This document shows, piece by piece, positions 30,158-39,945 of a stretch of 64,000 nucleotides of DNA. Origin of the DNA: Undibacterium piscinae (GTDB lineage: Bacteria > Pseudomonadota > Gammaproteobacteria > Burkholderiales > Burkholderiaceae_D); NCBI GenBank assembly GCA_003970805.2, contig CP051152.1, positions 806,001 to 870,000 on the forward strand, in the 5' to 3' direction. The position numbers and the translations under genes are program-made. A model generated the notes under the pieces. It saw only the letters and a list, made by a program, of their open reading frames with translations. It did not search any database and was not told where the DNA came from. Numbering within the stretch: position 1 is the stretch's first letter; each line of letters starts with the position of its first letter.

Positions 30158-31582
30158 TCACTTAAAAAATATCAGGCTCATCAAGGCAAACAAGGGCAGC
30201 AGGATGCAACACGACCAGACCATATAGCCAAAGAACGAAGGCATCACGATACCGCGCTGCTCGGCAATGGATTTGACCATCATATTGGGTGCATTGCCGA
30301 TGTAAGTCATCGCCCCCATGAACACGGAACCGCAGGATATTGCCGCCAGTGTGCCTGCCAGTTTCCCCATCAGCAGCACAGGATCGCCACCCGCGGTATT
30401 AAAAAATACCAGGTAAGTCGGTGCATTATCCAAAAATGAAGACAACAAGCCGCTAGCCCAGAAATACATGAGATTGACAGGTTGCCCCTGCGCATCCGAG
30501 ACGGCATGTATCACCCCCGAAAACGCGCCGGCCTCACCCGCCTTGAGCATGGCGATCACCGGAATGATCGTGACAAATATCGCGGCAAACAATTTCGCCA
30601 CCTCCGCAATAGGTCCCCAGGAAAATTCATTGCCCAAATGGGCGCTAACCGGTGTCAGTTTTAGCGAAATCAGCAAGACCAGCAACAACCCGATATCGCG
30701 CACGACATTCTGCAATTCCAGCGCCACACCCAATACCGTGAAGCTAAAACCGGGCTTCCAGACCCCACTCATCAGCACCAGGCCGACTACCAAGGCCAGC
30801 AAGCCAAAATTGAGCTTACCTTCAATGCGGATGGCGGAATCGGGCGTCGGATCCAAGTCCGTGGGTAACTCTTCTTCGCGGCGATGAAAATAATACCGGT
30901 CGAGCAGATAAAAAATCACCAGTAAGCTAGAGCAAAGCAATAAAGTATGCACACTCAGATTTTTCAACGTCCACAAAAAATCAACGCCCTGCAAAAAACC
31001 CAGGAACAGCGGCGGGTCACCCAAAGGGGTCAAGGCACCGCCGGCATTGGCGACCAGGAAAATAAAAAATACCATGACATGCTGAACATGCTGACGATTA
31101 TCATTGGCACGAATCAAGGGGCGCACCAGCAACATTGCCGCACCGGTAGTCCCCATCACGCTGGCAAGCAGGGTTCCGAGTGCCAGCAATCCGGTATTTA
31201 ATTCAGGGGTGCCATGTAAATTACCGCGTACACAGATACCGCCGGCAACCACAAACAAGGTCGATATGAGAATAATGAAAGGAAGATACTCGCCAAACAA
31301 GGTATGCGTCACCGTCGAAAGTGCCGGGGCAAATCCGAATTGCATGATACATGGCAACAAAAATGCCGCCCCCCACCCTGCCGCAACCTTACCAAAATGA
31401 TGATGCCAGAAACCCGGCAACAATAAAGGCATCAAGGCGATGCTCAGTAACAAGCCGATAAACGGCACTGCAAAAAACACCGTCAGGTGGGCACCATTCA
31501 ATTCATGCGCCTGCGCCAAGGCCGGACTGAGACCAATCAAGGCCATCATCAGCGAAGCAATATAGATTTTTTTTAATTTCAT
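30158..31582 (-). CDS. Sodium:proton antiporter-like membrane protein (NhaD/CitM superfamily)
   Basis: A 474-residue polytopic protein with an N-terminal signal-like segment (ending AQAHE) and about 11-12 membrane helices. Ion-transporter superfamily motifs are ANAGGALTPLGDPPLFLGFLQG and SSFLDNAPTYLVFFNTAGG, the two half-membrane segments of the NhaD/ArsB/CitM fold. Sodium/proton exchange is the usual annotation; the substrate is not proven. It is in an operon-like pair with the hydroxyacid dehydrogenase. Confidence 0.82.
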   Translation of the reverse strand: MKLKKIYIASLMMALIGLSPALAQAHELNGAHLTVFFAVPFIGLLLSIALMPLLLPGFWHHHFGKVAAGWGAAFLLPCIMQFGFAPALSTVTHTLFGEYLPFIILISTLFVVAGGICVRGNLHGTPELNTGLLALGTLLASVMGTTGAAMLLVRPLIRANDNRQHVQHVMVFFIFLVANAGGALTPLGDPPLFLGFLQGVDFLWTLKNLSVHTLLLCSSLLVIFYLLDRYYFHRREEELPTDLDPTPDSAIRIEGKLNFGLLALVVGLVLMSGVWKPGFSFTVLGVALELQNVVRDIGLLLVLLISLKLTPVSAHLGNEFSWGPIAEVAKLFAAIFVTIIPVIAMLKAGEAGAFSGVIHAVSDAQGQPVNLMYFWASGLLSSFLDNAPTYLVFFNTAGGDPVLLMGKLAGTLAAISCGSVFMGAMTYIGNAPNMMVKSIAEQRGIVMPSFFGYMVWSCCILLPLFALMSLIFFK

Positions 31583-31957
31583 AGTCTCGTATTATTTTTT
31601 AAACTCGTAACGCTAACGACCATCGCCTGCTGCCGATTTGGCCAGCCAGCATGGTAAGCGGATAAGCTGTGTTGATGCGATCAAATTTGTGTTTTGTTGC
31701 ATCAAAATATTTCATCCGTGAACGCTCAGCTAGACCTACATCAAATACCACGATCACCGTTCAGATAAAATCGCAGACTGCAGCATACGCATGCCGCAAA
31801 TCACGGCATAAAAAAGATCAAACGCATTTGCTTATTCATAATTTATCTAAGCCTGATTTGTGAGTTGCGTTAAATTACCTTAAAATACAAGGCTTTGCGG
31901 CTATTGCCTTATTTATAGCCGTGTCCAATACCCCGTTTTTTTAAAGATAGGCCTGTT
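31583..31957. other. Intergenic region with divergent promoters
   Basis: A 375-bp gap between the antiporter-like gene and fdxA, which are divergent. It holds TTGAT-GCG-ATCAA at 31672-31684, a palindrome one base too short for an FNR box. No gene seen. Confidence 0.4.
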
Positions 31958-32281
31958 ATGACCCACGTTGTGACCGAATCTTGCATCCGTTGCCGCTATA
32001 CCGATTGTGTGGATGTATGCCCGGTGGACTGCTTCCGCGCAGGTCCAAATTTCCTGATCATTGATCCGGACGAATGTATAGACTGCGCTGTTTGCGTCGC
32101 AGAATGCCCAGTTAACGCGATTTACGCGGAAGAAGATGTTCCTGCTGATCAACAGCAATTCATCAAGATCAATGTTGAATTGACACGCGCCTGGCCCTCC
32201 ATCACGAAAACCACCAGCCCTCTGCCAGATGCAGACGACTGGAAAGACGTCAAAGACAAACTGCAATACCTGGTACGCTAA
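31958..32281 (+). CDS. fdxA: Ferredoxin FdxA ([3Fe-4S][4Fe-4S] type)
   Basis: A 107-residue seven-iron ferredoxin of the Azotobacter FdI class. [28 protein letters not shown] has the split C-x7-C spacing of the 3Fe cluster, and [17 protein letters not shown] holds the 4Fe cluster. It transfers electrons at low potential. It is followed 55 bp later by the ferredoxin-NADP reductase gene, its probable partner. Confidence 0.95.
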   Translation: MTHVVTESCIRCRYTDCVDVCPVDCFRAGPNFLIIDPDECIDCAVCVAECPVNAIYAEEDVPADQQQFIKINVELTRAWPSITKTTSPLPDADDWKDVKDKLQYLVR

Positions 32282-32336
32282 TTGGCACGATTCATCGCGA
32301 TTACACGCCGCATTTTTATCAGGAATACGAAGTTGT

Positions 32337-33404
32337 ATGGAAAATAAACAAATAACGTCCGCGCAAATTATTGAAGCCGATGCAGTTATCATCGGTGCCG
32401 GACCAGTCGGACTGTTTCAGGTATTTGAACTTGGTTTGCTTGAAATTAAAGCGCACGTCATTGATTCACTGCCAGTGGTCGGCGGACAATGCGTAGAACT
32501 CTACCCTGATAAGCCGATTTACGACATCCCTGCCGTTCCGGTATGCACAGGCCAGGAATTGACCGATAACTTACTCAAGCAGATCGAGCCGTTTGAGCCG
32601 ACTTTCCATCTGAATCAGGAAGTTACGCTGGTACAGCGCCGTGAAGACGGCCGCTTCAACCTCGAAACATCGCAGGGCAAAAAGTTCATCACCAAAACCA
32701 TTTTCATTGCGGCCGGCGTAGGTTCATTCCAGCCGCGCACTTTGAAAGTGGAAGGCATAGACGCCTTTGAAGGTTCGCAAGTATTTTACCGTGTTAAAAA
32801 TCCAAGCCAGTTTGAAGGTAAAAACCTGGTGATCTGCGGTGGCGGCGATTCCGCACTCGATTGGGCGCTGGCATTAGCTGGCAAGGCGGAATCGGTAGTT
32901 ATCTTGCATCGCCGCGATGATTTCCGTGCAGCACCGGCATCGGTCGCCAAGATGAAGGAAATGTGCGACAACTTCGAGATGCAATGCATCATCGGCCAAG
33001 TCAGCGGCATAGAAACCAAAGACGACAAGTTAAGCGAACTCAAGGTCACTGGCGCTGATGGCGTAACCCGCCGCCTGCCTTTGGATGACTTACTGGTATT
33101 TTTTGGATTGTCACCAAAACTTGGCCCTATCGCAGATTGGGGCCTCGACATTGAGCGCAAACAACTCAAAGTGATGAGTACCGAGAAGTTTGAAACCAAT
33201 GTGCCGGGTATTTTTGCAGTTGGCGACATCAATACTTATCCAGGTAAAAAGAAACTGATCTTGTCCGGTTTCCATGAAGCTGCTTTAGCCGCTTTTGGTG
33301 CTGCAGCGTATATTTTCCCTGAAAAGAAAATTCATATGCAATACACGACAACCTCACCAAAATTGCACAAAATTTTGGGTGTTGACACGCCAGTATTCGA
33401 TTAA
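32337..33404 (+). CDS. Ferredoxin-NADP+ reductase, thioredoxin-reductase-like
   Basis: A 355-residue FAD protein of the TrxR-like FNR type (YumC family). It has the N-terminal FAD motif [38 protein letters not shown], the NADPH motif [17 protein letters not shown], and [21 protein letters not shown] near the end. The redox CxxC of thioredoxin reductase is absent, which fits a ferredoxin reductase. The ATG at 32337 follows AGGAAT; the longer frame back to 32229 overlaps fdxA and is not used. The terminator downstream is split by an IS. Confidence 0.92.
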   Translation: MENKQITSAQIIEADAVIIGAGPVGLFQVFELGLLEIKAHVIDSLPVVGGQCVELYPDKPIYDIPAVPVCTGQELTDNLLKQIEPFEPTFHLNQEVTLVQRREDGRFNLETSQGKKFITKTIFIAAGVGSFQPRTLKVEGIDAFEGSQVFYRVKNPSQFEGKNLVICGGGDSALDWALALAGKAESVVILHRRDDFRAAPASVAKMKEMCDNFEMQCIIGQVSGIETKDDKLSELKVTGADGVTRRLPLDDLLVFFGLSPKLGPIADWGLDIERKQLKVMSTEKFETNVPGIFAVGDINTYPGKKKLILSGFHEAALAAFGAAAYIFPEKKIHMQYTTTSPKLHKILGVDTPVFD

Positions 33405-33525
33405 ATTATCGAATATTTTGTCGAGCAAGTCGTCGAATAAGCCATCAGAAACCTTAAAAAAGGCATTGCGGAATTGAACTGCACCCCAAAAGTTGGACAC
33501 CAGTCCTAACTTTTGGGGTGTTTTT

Positions 33526-34053
33526 ATGAGTAAGTACACGAAGCAGTTTAAATTAGGCGTCGTTAAACGGTATCTCAACAAGTCGACCAGCTTCAACGCC
33601 ATCGGGCAGCATTACTGTATTAATGGGTCGATAGTGCGTCGCTGGGTAAAGCGCTACGAGCACTACGGCGCTGAAGGTCTCGGAAAGAAGTTCAGCCATT
33701 ACAACCTGGAGTTCAGGCTCTCGGTATTGCAACACATGTGGGATCAGCAGCTCTCCTATGCAGAAACCGCACTCGTGTTTGATATCCGCAGCCCAGGTTG
33801 CCTCGGAGTCTGGGAACGCAGTTATCATAGCGGTGGTATCGACGCCTTAACTCCACGCACCCGAGGACGCCCTAAAAACATGTCAGCCCCACCAACACCA
33901 AAAGCACCGCACGCCAAAGAAGATGAAAGCCGCAGCCACGAAGAATTGCTGGCGGAAGTGGCTTATCTGCGCATGGAGAATGCCTACCTAAAAAAGTTAA
34001 AAGCCTTAGTTCAGCAACAAGCACAGACAACACCGCGCAACAAGCGCAAGTAG
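33526..34053 (+). CDS. IS3-family transposase OrfA
   Basis: A 175-residue DNA-binding protein with two HTH regions (FKLGVVKRYLNKSTSFNAIGQHYCINGSIVRRWVKRY and a second near residues 62-95) and a C-terminal leucine-zipper-like helix (ELLAEVAYLRMENAYLKKLKAL). The ATG at 33526 is just inside the left end. A slippery A6G at 33990-33996 lies near the 3' end; a -1 shift there opens directly into OrfB, the usual way to make the IS3 OrfAB transposase. Confidence 0.92.
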   Translation: MSKYTKQFKLGVVKRYLNKSTSFNAIGQHYCINGSIVRRWVKRYEHYGAEGLGKKFSHYNLEFRLSVLQHMWDQQLSYAETALVFDIRSPGCLGVWERSYHSGGIDALTPRTRGRPKNMSAPPTPKAPHAKEDESRSHEELLAEVAYLRMENAYLKKLKALVQQQAQTTPRNKRK

Positions 34054-34889
34054 TGCAAGAACTAAGGCAGCAGTACCCGATAGCCGGCTTGCTCAAACTT
34101 GCCGGTCTGGCACGCAGTACGTTTTACTATCAACAGAAAGCCTTGCTGGCAGCAGATAAATATGCGGATTTGAAGGGCCGCATCCGCAGCATTTACGCAC
34201 GCCATAAGGGGCGTTATGGTTATAGGCGCATCACCGCGACCATCCAGAAAATGGGTACGCTTGTAAACCACAAGACAGTGCAGAGATTGATGACGTCGCT
34301 CGGACTCAAGTCACTGGTCAGAATCAAAAAATACCGTTCCTACAAGGGCGACGTGGGCTGTGCTGCGCCCAATATTTTACAACGTCAGTTCGAGGCACAA
34401 GAGCCGAATCAGAAGTGGGTAACGGATGTGACGGAATTTAATGTTGCCAGAGAAAAGTTGTATCTCTCCCCGGTATTGGATTTGTACAATGGCGAAATTA
34501 TTGCCTATGAGACGTCCAGACGCCCGGTGTTTGAAATGGTGAGCAACATGCTCAAGAAAGCGTTGGTCAAATTAAAGCCAGGCGAAAAGCCAGTCTTGCA
34601 TTCGGATCAGGGGTGGCAATATCGAATGCCCGCCTACCAACGGCTACTCGGGAAAAATCAAGTCACACAGAGCATGTCACGCAAAGGAAACTGTCTCGAC
34701 AATGCAGCGATGGAAAGCTTTTTTGCAGTGCTGAAGTCTGAGTATTTTTACCTCGACAAATTTAAAAGCATTGATGAGCTTCAAAAAGGGCTGGCAAAGT
34801 ATATTCACTACTATAATTACGATCGCATTAAGATGAAACTAAAAGGGCTGAGCCCTGTGCAATACAGAACCCAGCCCTTGGTAACCTAA
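34053..34889 (+). CDS. IS3-family transposase OrfB (DDE integrase core)
   Basis: A 278-residue rve-type catalytic domain. HTH_21 lies near the start (RIRSIYARHKGRYGYRRITATIQ). The DDE residues are expected in WVTDVTEF, LHSDQGWQY and NAAMESFFAVLKSE. The frame is open upstream from the A6G site in OrfA, so it is probably expressed mainly as an OrfAB frameshift product; the GTG at 34053 overlaps the OrfA stop. Confidence 0.93.
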   Translation: MQELRQQYPIAGLLKLAGLARSTFYYQQKALLAADKYADLKGRIRSIYARHKGRYGYRRITATIQKMGTLVNHKTVQRLMTSLGLKSLVRIKKYRSYKGDVGCAAPNILQRQFEAQEPNQKWVTDVTEFNVAREKLYLSPVLDLYNGEIIAYETSRRPVFEMVSNMLKKALVKLKPGEKPVLHSDQGWQYRMPAYQRLLGKNQVTQSMSRKGNCLDNAAMESFFAVLKSEYFYLDKFKSIDELQKGLAKYIHYYNYDRIKMKLKGLSPVQYRTQPLVT

Positions 34890-35094
34890 GCAATTAATCT
34901 GTCCAACTTAATGGGGTCAGTTCAAAATTCGCAATGCCTTTTTTTTATATAAATATTTAACACATATTTACAATACAAAGCACGACATTCGCATACTATG
35001 CGACAAATACCCAAAAGTGGTTTATGATGCATTGCAACATCTTAGAATATTTTATCTAAATCTGAATTGATACATTAATCTGAAAGACTCGATC

Positions 35095-36330
35095 ATGCTC
35101 TATCAATTTCATGAACTTAACCGCGCATTCCTGACTCCATTTACACAATGGGCTGAGGCATCATCAAAAATATTTGCCAACCCAATTTCACCATTGGCGC
35201 ATGCGCCGTATGCGCAGCGTATTGCGGCCGGTTATGAACTCATGTTTCGTCTAGGCAAAGACTACGAGAAGCCACAATTTGAAATTCCTACGACAACTAT
35301 CAACGAACAAGTTGTTGAAATCGTTGAAAATAGCGCTGCCATCAAGCCATTCTGTAAGTTGGTGCATTTCAAAAAGAATCTGTCCGACAAAGAATTAGCG
35401 AAATTAAATCAAGCGAAAATTTTGCTGGTAGCACCGCTGTCCGGTCATCACTCAACGCTGCTACGCGATACCGTGCGCAGTTTACTGCCTGAACATGACG
35501 TCTACATTACCGACTGGATAGATGCGCGTACCGTACCGCTGTCCGCCGGACCTTTCCATCTCGATGATTACATTTTTTACGTCCAGGATTTCATCCGGCA
35601 AATCGGCCCTGACGTCCATGTGATCGCGGTCTGCCAACCTACGGTACCGGTACTGGCGGCGATCTCCCTGATGGCGACCGCCAAGGACCCGAAACTACCA
35701 AAGACCATGACCATGATGGGCGGTCCGATTGATCCGCGCAAATCACCGACACAAGTCAATAATCTTGCCACCGAGAAGAAATTTTCGTGGTTCGAAAATA
35801 CCGTGATCTACAATGTGCCGGCAAACTATCCGGGAGCAGGCCGCAAGGTTTATCCAGGTTTTCTGCAGCACACTGGTTTTGTCGCGATGAACCCGAATCA
35901 CCACGCTCAAAGTCACTGGGATTTCTACCAGCACCTGATTCAGGGTGATGACGAGTCGGCCGAGCAGCATCGTAAATTTTACGATGAATACAATGCGGTA
36001 CTCGACATGCCGGCAGAATACTACCTGGAAACCATCAAGACGATTTTCCAGGAATTCCGTCTGCCTACCGGCACCTGGGAAGTGGGCGGTCAGTTAGTGC
36101 GTCCGCAGGACATCAAGACCGTTGCTCTATTTACGGTGGAAGGTGAACTCGATGACATTTCCGGCCCCGGCCAGACTCAGGCTGCCCACGACTTATGCAG
36201 CAGCATCCCAGCCAAGATGAAGCAAGATTTCGTTGCGCCAGGTTGCGGCCATTACGGCATATTCTCCGGTCGCCGTTGGCGCGAAGTGATTTGCCCTAAA
36301 GTAGGTGAATTCATCAAGGCACACTCCTGA
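35095..36330 (+). CDS. phaZ: Intracellular polyhydroxybutyrate depolymerase
   Basis: A 411-residue cytoplasmic PHB depolymerase acting on PHB granules. It opens with MLYQFHELNRAFLTPFTQWAEA, typical of the family, and carries the lipase-box-like VCQPTVPVLAA, in which the nucleophile is Cys, as in Ralstonia PhaZ. Downstream are the acid in VEGELDDISG and the His in GCGHYGIFSGRRW. It shows that the organism stores PHB. It stands alone, with a strong terminator after it. Confidence 0.95.
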   Translation: MLYQFHELNRAFLTPFTQWAEASSKIFANPISPLAHAPYAQRIAAGYELMFRLGKDYEKPQFEIPTTTINEQVVEIVENSAAIKPFCKLVHFKKNLSDKELAKLNQAKILLVAPLSGHHSTLLRDTVRSLLPEHDVYITDWIDARTVPLSAGPFHLDDYIFYVQDFIRQIGPDVHVIAVCQPTVPVLAAISLMATAKDPKLPKTMTMMGGPIDPRKSPTQVNNLATEKKFSWFENTVIYNVPANYPGAGRKVYPGFLQHTGFVAMNPNHHAQSHWDFYQHLIQGDDESAEQHRKFYDEYNAVLDMPAEYYLETIKTIFQEFRLPTGTWEVGGQLVRPQDIKTVALFTVEGELDDISGPGQTQAAHDLCSSIPAKMKQDFVAPGCGHYGIFSGRRWREVICPKVGEFIKAHS

Positions 36331-36347
36331 TCAGGAAGCCATGCCGT

Positions 36348-36382
36348 AAAAAAGCCGCCAACTTAAGCTGGCGGCTTTTTTA
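36348..36382 (+). terminator. Terminator of phaZ
   Basis: GCCGCCA (36354-36360) pairs with TGGCGGC (36369-36375); A6 precedes and T7 follows, so it can work in both directions. Confidence 0.9.
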
Positions 36383-36462
36383 TGCTTATTTGTATCTATG
36401 TAACCCGTCCTGAAATACACGGAAAATCCATCGAAGCCCCTCCTACTTCCATTGAGTTACTT

Positions 36463-36678
36463 ATGCGCCATATCGCTTCCCATATCATTTCACTCCTGCT
36501 TATTCTCTCACTGTGCGCCTGCGGCAAACATGATGACCCGCCTCCGGTAAAAATATTGGAATCGCAACGCCAGCAACTGCAAAAAGCGAAAGAGGTAGAA
36601 CAGATCATGAAACAAGCCGGCGACTCTCAGCGCAAGAATATTGACGAACAAATCAACGAGCAGACTTCGGGAAAATAG
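36463..36678 (+). CDS. Small lipoprotein of unknown function
   Basis: A 71-residue protein with a signal peptide (MRHIASHIISLLLILSL) and a lipobox LCAC followed by GKHDDPPPVKI. The mature part is a charged helix rich in Q, K and E (SQRQQLQKAKEVEQIMKQAGDSQ), likely coiled-coil. It resembles small lipoproteins commonly found in Oxalobacteraceae genomes. No function is claimed. Confidence 0.7.
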   Translation: MRHIASHIISLLLILSLCACGKHDDPPPVKILESQRQQLQKAKEVEQIMKQAGDSQRKNIDEQINEQTSGK

Positions 36679-36811
36679 CCAACAAAGCGAGCCCATTTCC
36701 CAGTCTGGTCAAAAGCATGGAACCAAGCGGTGAAACTCCGTCTATTTCATTTGTAAGCGAGTTCATTTCCACGGATAATGCCATCCTCACTCCTACCCAC
36801 TTAGAAACCCA

Positions 36812-37492
36812 GTGTCCCTCAATCTTGCCGACCGACTAGAAGACCTGCTGCCACAAACCCAATGCACCAAGTGTGGTTATCCAGCCTGCCGCCCTTACGC
36901 AGAAGCAATGGCAAATGGCGATGCCAGCTACAATCAATGCCCTCCCGGAGGCCAGGAAGGCGTAGCGAGGCTGGCCCAAGCGCTCGGTAAACCAGTTATC
37001 GCGCTCGATATCAGTCATGGATTAGAACGCCCGCGACCAATCGCCCTGATCGACGAAGCACATTGCATAGGCTGCACTCTCTGCATACAAGCTTGCCCGG
37101 TTGACGCCATTCTAGGTGCGGCAAAGCAAATGCATACCGTGCTCACTGATCTATGCACAGGATGCGACTTATGCGTTGCCCCCTGCCCTGTCGATTGCAT
37201 TAGCATGGTCGATGCCAGCGAAGGGAAAACCGGATGGGCTGCCTGGTCACAAGAACAAGCGGCATTGGCAAAAAAACAGTTTGAATTTCGCCGTGAACGC
37301 CTGCTACGTGAAAAACATGAAAATGACGCGAGATTACTCGCCAAGGCCAGCGCAAAATTACTCGCGGTTTCCGCGGAAATTCCGCTAAGTGCAGAGCAGG
37401 CAGCTGAACGGGATCGCAAGAAAAAAATCATTTCGGCCGCGATAGAACGCGCCCAACAAAAAAAGCTGGCGTCCGAGACACCGAAAACCTAA
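36812..37492 (+). CDS. rnfB: RnfB-like electron transport protein (soluble, tandem 4Fe-4S)
   Basis: A 226-residue protein without the N-terminal membrane helix of classical RnfB. An N-terminal Fe-S domain ([20 protein letters not shown]...NQCPPGG) is followed by two ferredoxin motifs ([32 protein letters not shown]) and a charged lysine-rich C-terminal helix. It starts at a GTG. The stand-alone rnfB-nth arrangement is typical for Betaproteobacteria. No other rnf genes are present, so its partner is unknown. Confidence 0.88.
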   Translation: MSLNLADRLEDLLPQTQCTKCGYPACRPYAEAMANGDASYNQCPPGGQEGVARLAQALGKPVIALDISHGLERPRPIALIDEAHCIGCTLCIQACPVDAILGAAKQMHTVLTDLCTGCDLCVAPCPVDCISMVDASEGKTGWAAWSQEQAALAKKQFEFRRERLLREKHENDARLLAKASAKLLAVSAEIPLSAEQAAERDRKKKIISAAIERAQQKKLASETPKT

Positions 37493-37514
37493 GCACCCAC
37501 ATATTCAGACATCA

Positions 37515-38162
37515 ATGAACGCAGCAAAACGACACGAAATATTTAGTCGCCTGAAGCGACAAAACCCTACGCCAACCACGGAACTCGAATACACCACGCC
37601 CTTTGAACTGCTCATTGCGGTACTGCTGTCGGCGCAGGCAACCGATGTTTCGGTCAACAAGGCGACCAGAAAACTTTATGCAGTGGCCAATACGCCGGAA
37701 AAAATTTACGCGCTAGGCATAGACGGATTAATCCCTTTCATCCAGACCATAGGGCTATTCCGGACCAAGGCCAAACATATCATTGAAACTTGCAGGATAC
37801 TGATATCCGAACACCATAGCGTGGTACCGCGTACTCGAGCGGAGCTGGAAGCCTTACCTGGCGTAGGCCGCAAGACCGCTAATGTGGTCCTCAATACCGC
37901 CTTTGGTGAAGCGACCATTGCCGTGGACACCCATATCTTCCGGGTTGCTAACCGCACCGGCCTGGCCCCCGGGAAAAATGTCGATATCGTCGAAGAAAAA
38001 TTGATGAAATTCGTCCCAGCTGAATTTCGTCTCGACGCCCATCACTGGCTGATACTGCATGGCCGCTACACGTGCACCGCACGCACGCCAAAATGCTGGA
38101 ACTGCATGATTGCCGATTTATGCGAGTTCAAACAAAAAACGCCCTTACCCGATAAGGTGTAA
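37515..38162 (+). CDS. nth: Endonuclease III
   Basis: A 215-residue base-excision repair glycosylase/AP lyase for oxidised pyrimidines. It has the HhH motif LPGVGRKTANVVLN, the catalytic Lys within it, the Asp in AVDTHIFRVANR, and the [4Fe-4S] loop CTARTPKCWNCMIADLC (C-x6-C-x2-C-x5-C). It is 22 bp after rnfB, so co-transcribed. Confidence 0.96.
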   Translation: MNAAKRHEIFSRLKRQNPTPTTELEYTTPFELLIAVLLSAQATDVSVNKATRKLYAVANTPEKIYALGIDGLIPFIQTIGLFRTKAKHIIETCRILISEHHSVVPRTRAELEALPGVGRKTANVVLNTAFGEATIAVDTHIFRVANRTGLAPGKNVDIVEEKLMKFVPAEFRLDAHHWLILHGRYTCTARTPKCWNCMIADLCEFKQKTPLPDKV

Positions 38163-38167
38163 GGGCG
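38140..38167 (-). terminator. Terminator of the nitroreductase gene, overlapping nth 3' end
   Basis: CGCCCTTAC (38140-38148) pairs with GTAAGGGCG (38159-38167). In the minus direction it is followed by six T. It overlaps the last codons of nth on the other strand. Confidence 0.8.
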
Positions 38168-38212
38168 CGATCAGCAGCAGGTTAAGCAAACACCCGCATT
38201 AGCAAACCAGCA

Positions 38213-38795
38213 TTAGATAATCTTACATGCCTCGTCGAAGGTCAGGCGTGGCGAGCGCGGGAAGAGTTTTTCCGCATCGCCATAGCCGAGATTGCAGATA
38301 AAATTCACCTTGACCTCAGTACCGGCAAAAAAGGCTGCATTGACTTTATCCGCATCAAAACCCGACATAGGACCGCAATCGAGACCGACGGCACGGGCGG
38401 CCAGCATCAAATATGCGCCTTGCAGGGAAGAATTGCGAAAAGCGGTAGCGTCAATCACCGGCTGATTACCCGCAAACCAGGACTTCGCATCAGCATGCGG
38501 AAACAACTTTGGCAATTGCTCATAAAAAGCCATATCCATGCCTATAATGACAGTCACCGGCGCTGCTCTGGTTTTATCTTGATTGCCTGGCCCCATGCAA
38601 CTGATTAACTTGTTTTTTTTCCTCATCAGATTTAACGAATACCATGCGTGCCGGTGAGCAATTGGCAGAAGTCGCGCCCCACTTCATCAAGTCATAAATC
38701 GCCTGCAACTGCATATCACTGACAGGTTTATCCAGCCATTCGTTATGGGTGCGTGCTTCAGTAAACAACAAAGCGAGATTTTCTGGCGTCAACAT
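38213..38795 (-). pseudogene. RutE/HadB-like nitroreductase (malonic semialdehyde reductase), frameshifted
   Basis: An FMN-dependent nitroreductase-fold protein of about 195 residues. The first frame gives [54 protein letters not shown]; the second gives [26 protein letters not shown] and ends with [20 protein letters not shown]. They join cleanly if one base is removed from the T8 run at 38613-38620. RutE-type enzymes reduce malonic semialdehyde in uracil breakdown; no other rut gene is near, so the role is open. Probably intact in the organism. Confidence 0.82.
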
Positions 38796-38918
38796 AACGT
38801 TTCCTTTTTAAGTTTTAAGCGCTCGATAATAACCGAAGTAAATTTTTCCTTCAGCGCACAAAATCCCGATTCCCCGTAAAATACCGCTGTTCCCATTCAG
38901 TGCATCCAAAATTTCCAC

Positions 38919-39347
38919 ATGTTTACACCTAGTCAGCAAGACGTACGACGTTTCTTCTGTGATAGTTTCAAGAAATCACACGCAAGAGAAATTCTCACGC
39001 CGATCGAGGCGATTGCAGCCGACTGGATCCATCAGCATCCCGAGTACGAGGACGTACTTAGTGATCTAGATACTGCGCTGGAAGCCAACTATAGCGTCGA
39101 TGAGGGCAAGAGCAACCCGTTTTTACATCTGTCCATGCATCTGTCGATTTCAGAACAGATTTCGGTTGACCAACCTCGCGGAATACGTAGCGCTTTCCAG
39201 GTATTGGCAAGAAAACTCAATTCCGAACATGAAGCCCATCACCAGATCATGGAATGTCTCGGTGAAATGATGTGGAACTCGCAGCGCAGCGGCTTGCCGC
39301 CGGATGGCGAAGCGTATATTGAGGCATTACGCAAACGCGCCAGTTAA
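38919..39347 (+). CDS. DUF1841 family protein
   Basis: A 142-residue protein of the DUF1841 family, restricted mainly to Beta- and Gammaproteobacteria. Recognisable text: MFTPSQQDVRRFFCDSF at the start, NPFLHLSMHLSISEQISVDQPRGIR, and MECLGEMMWNSQRSGLPPDGEAYIEALR at the end. Function unknown. Its terminator downstream is split by the second IS copy. Confidence 0.87.
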   Translation: MFTPSQQDVRRFFCDSFKKSHAREILTPIEAIAADWIHQHPEYEDVLSDLDTALEANYSVDEGKSNPFLHLSMHLSISEQISVDQPRGIRSAFQVLARKLNSEHEAHHQIMECLGEMMWNSQRSGLPPDGEAYIEALRKRAS

Positions 39348-39417
39348 TAAAAAAGGCCACTCCAATTGAACTGCACCCCAAAAGTTGGACACCAGTCCTA
39401 ACTTTTGGGGTGTTTTT

Positions 39418-39945
39418 ATGAGTAAGTACACGAAGCAGTTTAAATTAGGCGTCGTTAAACGGTATCTCAACAAGTCGACCAGCTTCAACGCCATCGGGCA
39501 GCATTACTGTATTAATGGGTCGATAGTGCGTCGCTGGGTAAAGCGCTACGAGCACTACGGCGCTGAAGGTCTCGGAAAGAAGTTCAGCCATTACAACCTG
39601 GAGTTCAGGCTCTCGGTATTGCAACACATGTGGGATCAGCAGCTCTCCTATGCAGAAACCGCACTCGTGTTTGATATCCGCAGCCCAGGTTGCCTCGGAG
39701 TCTGGGAACGCAGTTATCATAGCGGTGGTATCGACGCCTTAACTCCACGCACCCGAGGACGCCCTAAAAACATGTCAGCCCCACCAACACCAAAAGCACC
39801 GCACGCCAAAGAAGATGAAAGCCGCAGCCACGAAGAATTGCTGGCGGAAGTGGCTTATCTGCGCATGGAGAATGCCTACCTAAAAAAGTTAAAAGCCTTA
39901 GTTCAGCAACAAGCACAGACAACACCGCGCAACAAGCGCAAGTAG
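39418..39945 (+). CDS. IS3-family transposase OrfA (copy 2)
   Basis: Identical in sequence to the OrfA at 33526-34053, including the A6G slippery site near the 3' end. It provides the HTH and leucine-zipper part of the OrfAB transposase. Confidence 0.92.
   Translation: MSKYTKQFKLGVVKRYLNKSTSFNAIGQHYCINGSIVRRWVKRYEHYGAEGLGKKFSHYNLEFRLSVLQHMWDQQLSYAETALVFDIRSPGCLGVWERSYHSGGIDALTPRTRGRPKNMSAPPTPKAPHAKEDESRSHEELLAEVAYLRMENAYLKKLKALVQQQAQTTPRNKRK

Larger units (their letters stand above)
33475..34924 (+). mobile_element. IS3-family (IS150-like) insertion sequence, copy 1
   Basis: About 1450 bp with imperfect terminal inverted repeats (TGAACTGCACCCC... at the left; the right end is the complement of TGAACTGACCCC...AAGTTGGACAG). 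Two overlapping ORFs. The ORFs are identical to those of copy 2 at 39367-40816. No clear target duplication is visible. It lies in the loop of a terminator hairpin. Confidence 0.93.
33456..34946 (+). terminator. Terminator interrupted by the IS (copy 1)
   Basis: A6-GGCATTGCG at 33456-33470 and CGCAATGCC-T8 at 34930-34946 form a perfect 9-bp stem with A and T tracts when the IS is removed. The IS occupies the loop. It is the original terminator of the ferredoxin reductase gene. Confidence 0.85.

Noticed and set aside
31672-31684. TTGAT-GCG-ATCAA upstream of fdxA as an FNR box
   Set aside because: The spacer is three bases, so the half-sites are not in the right register.
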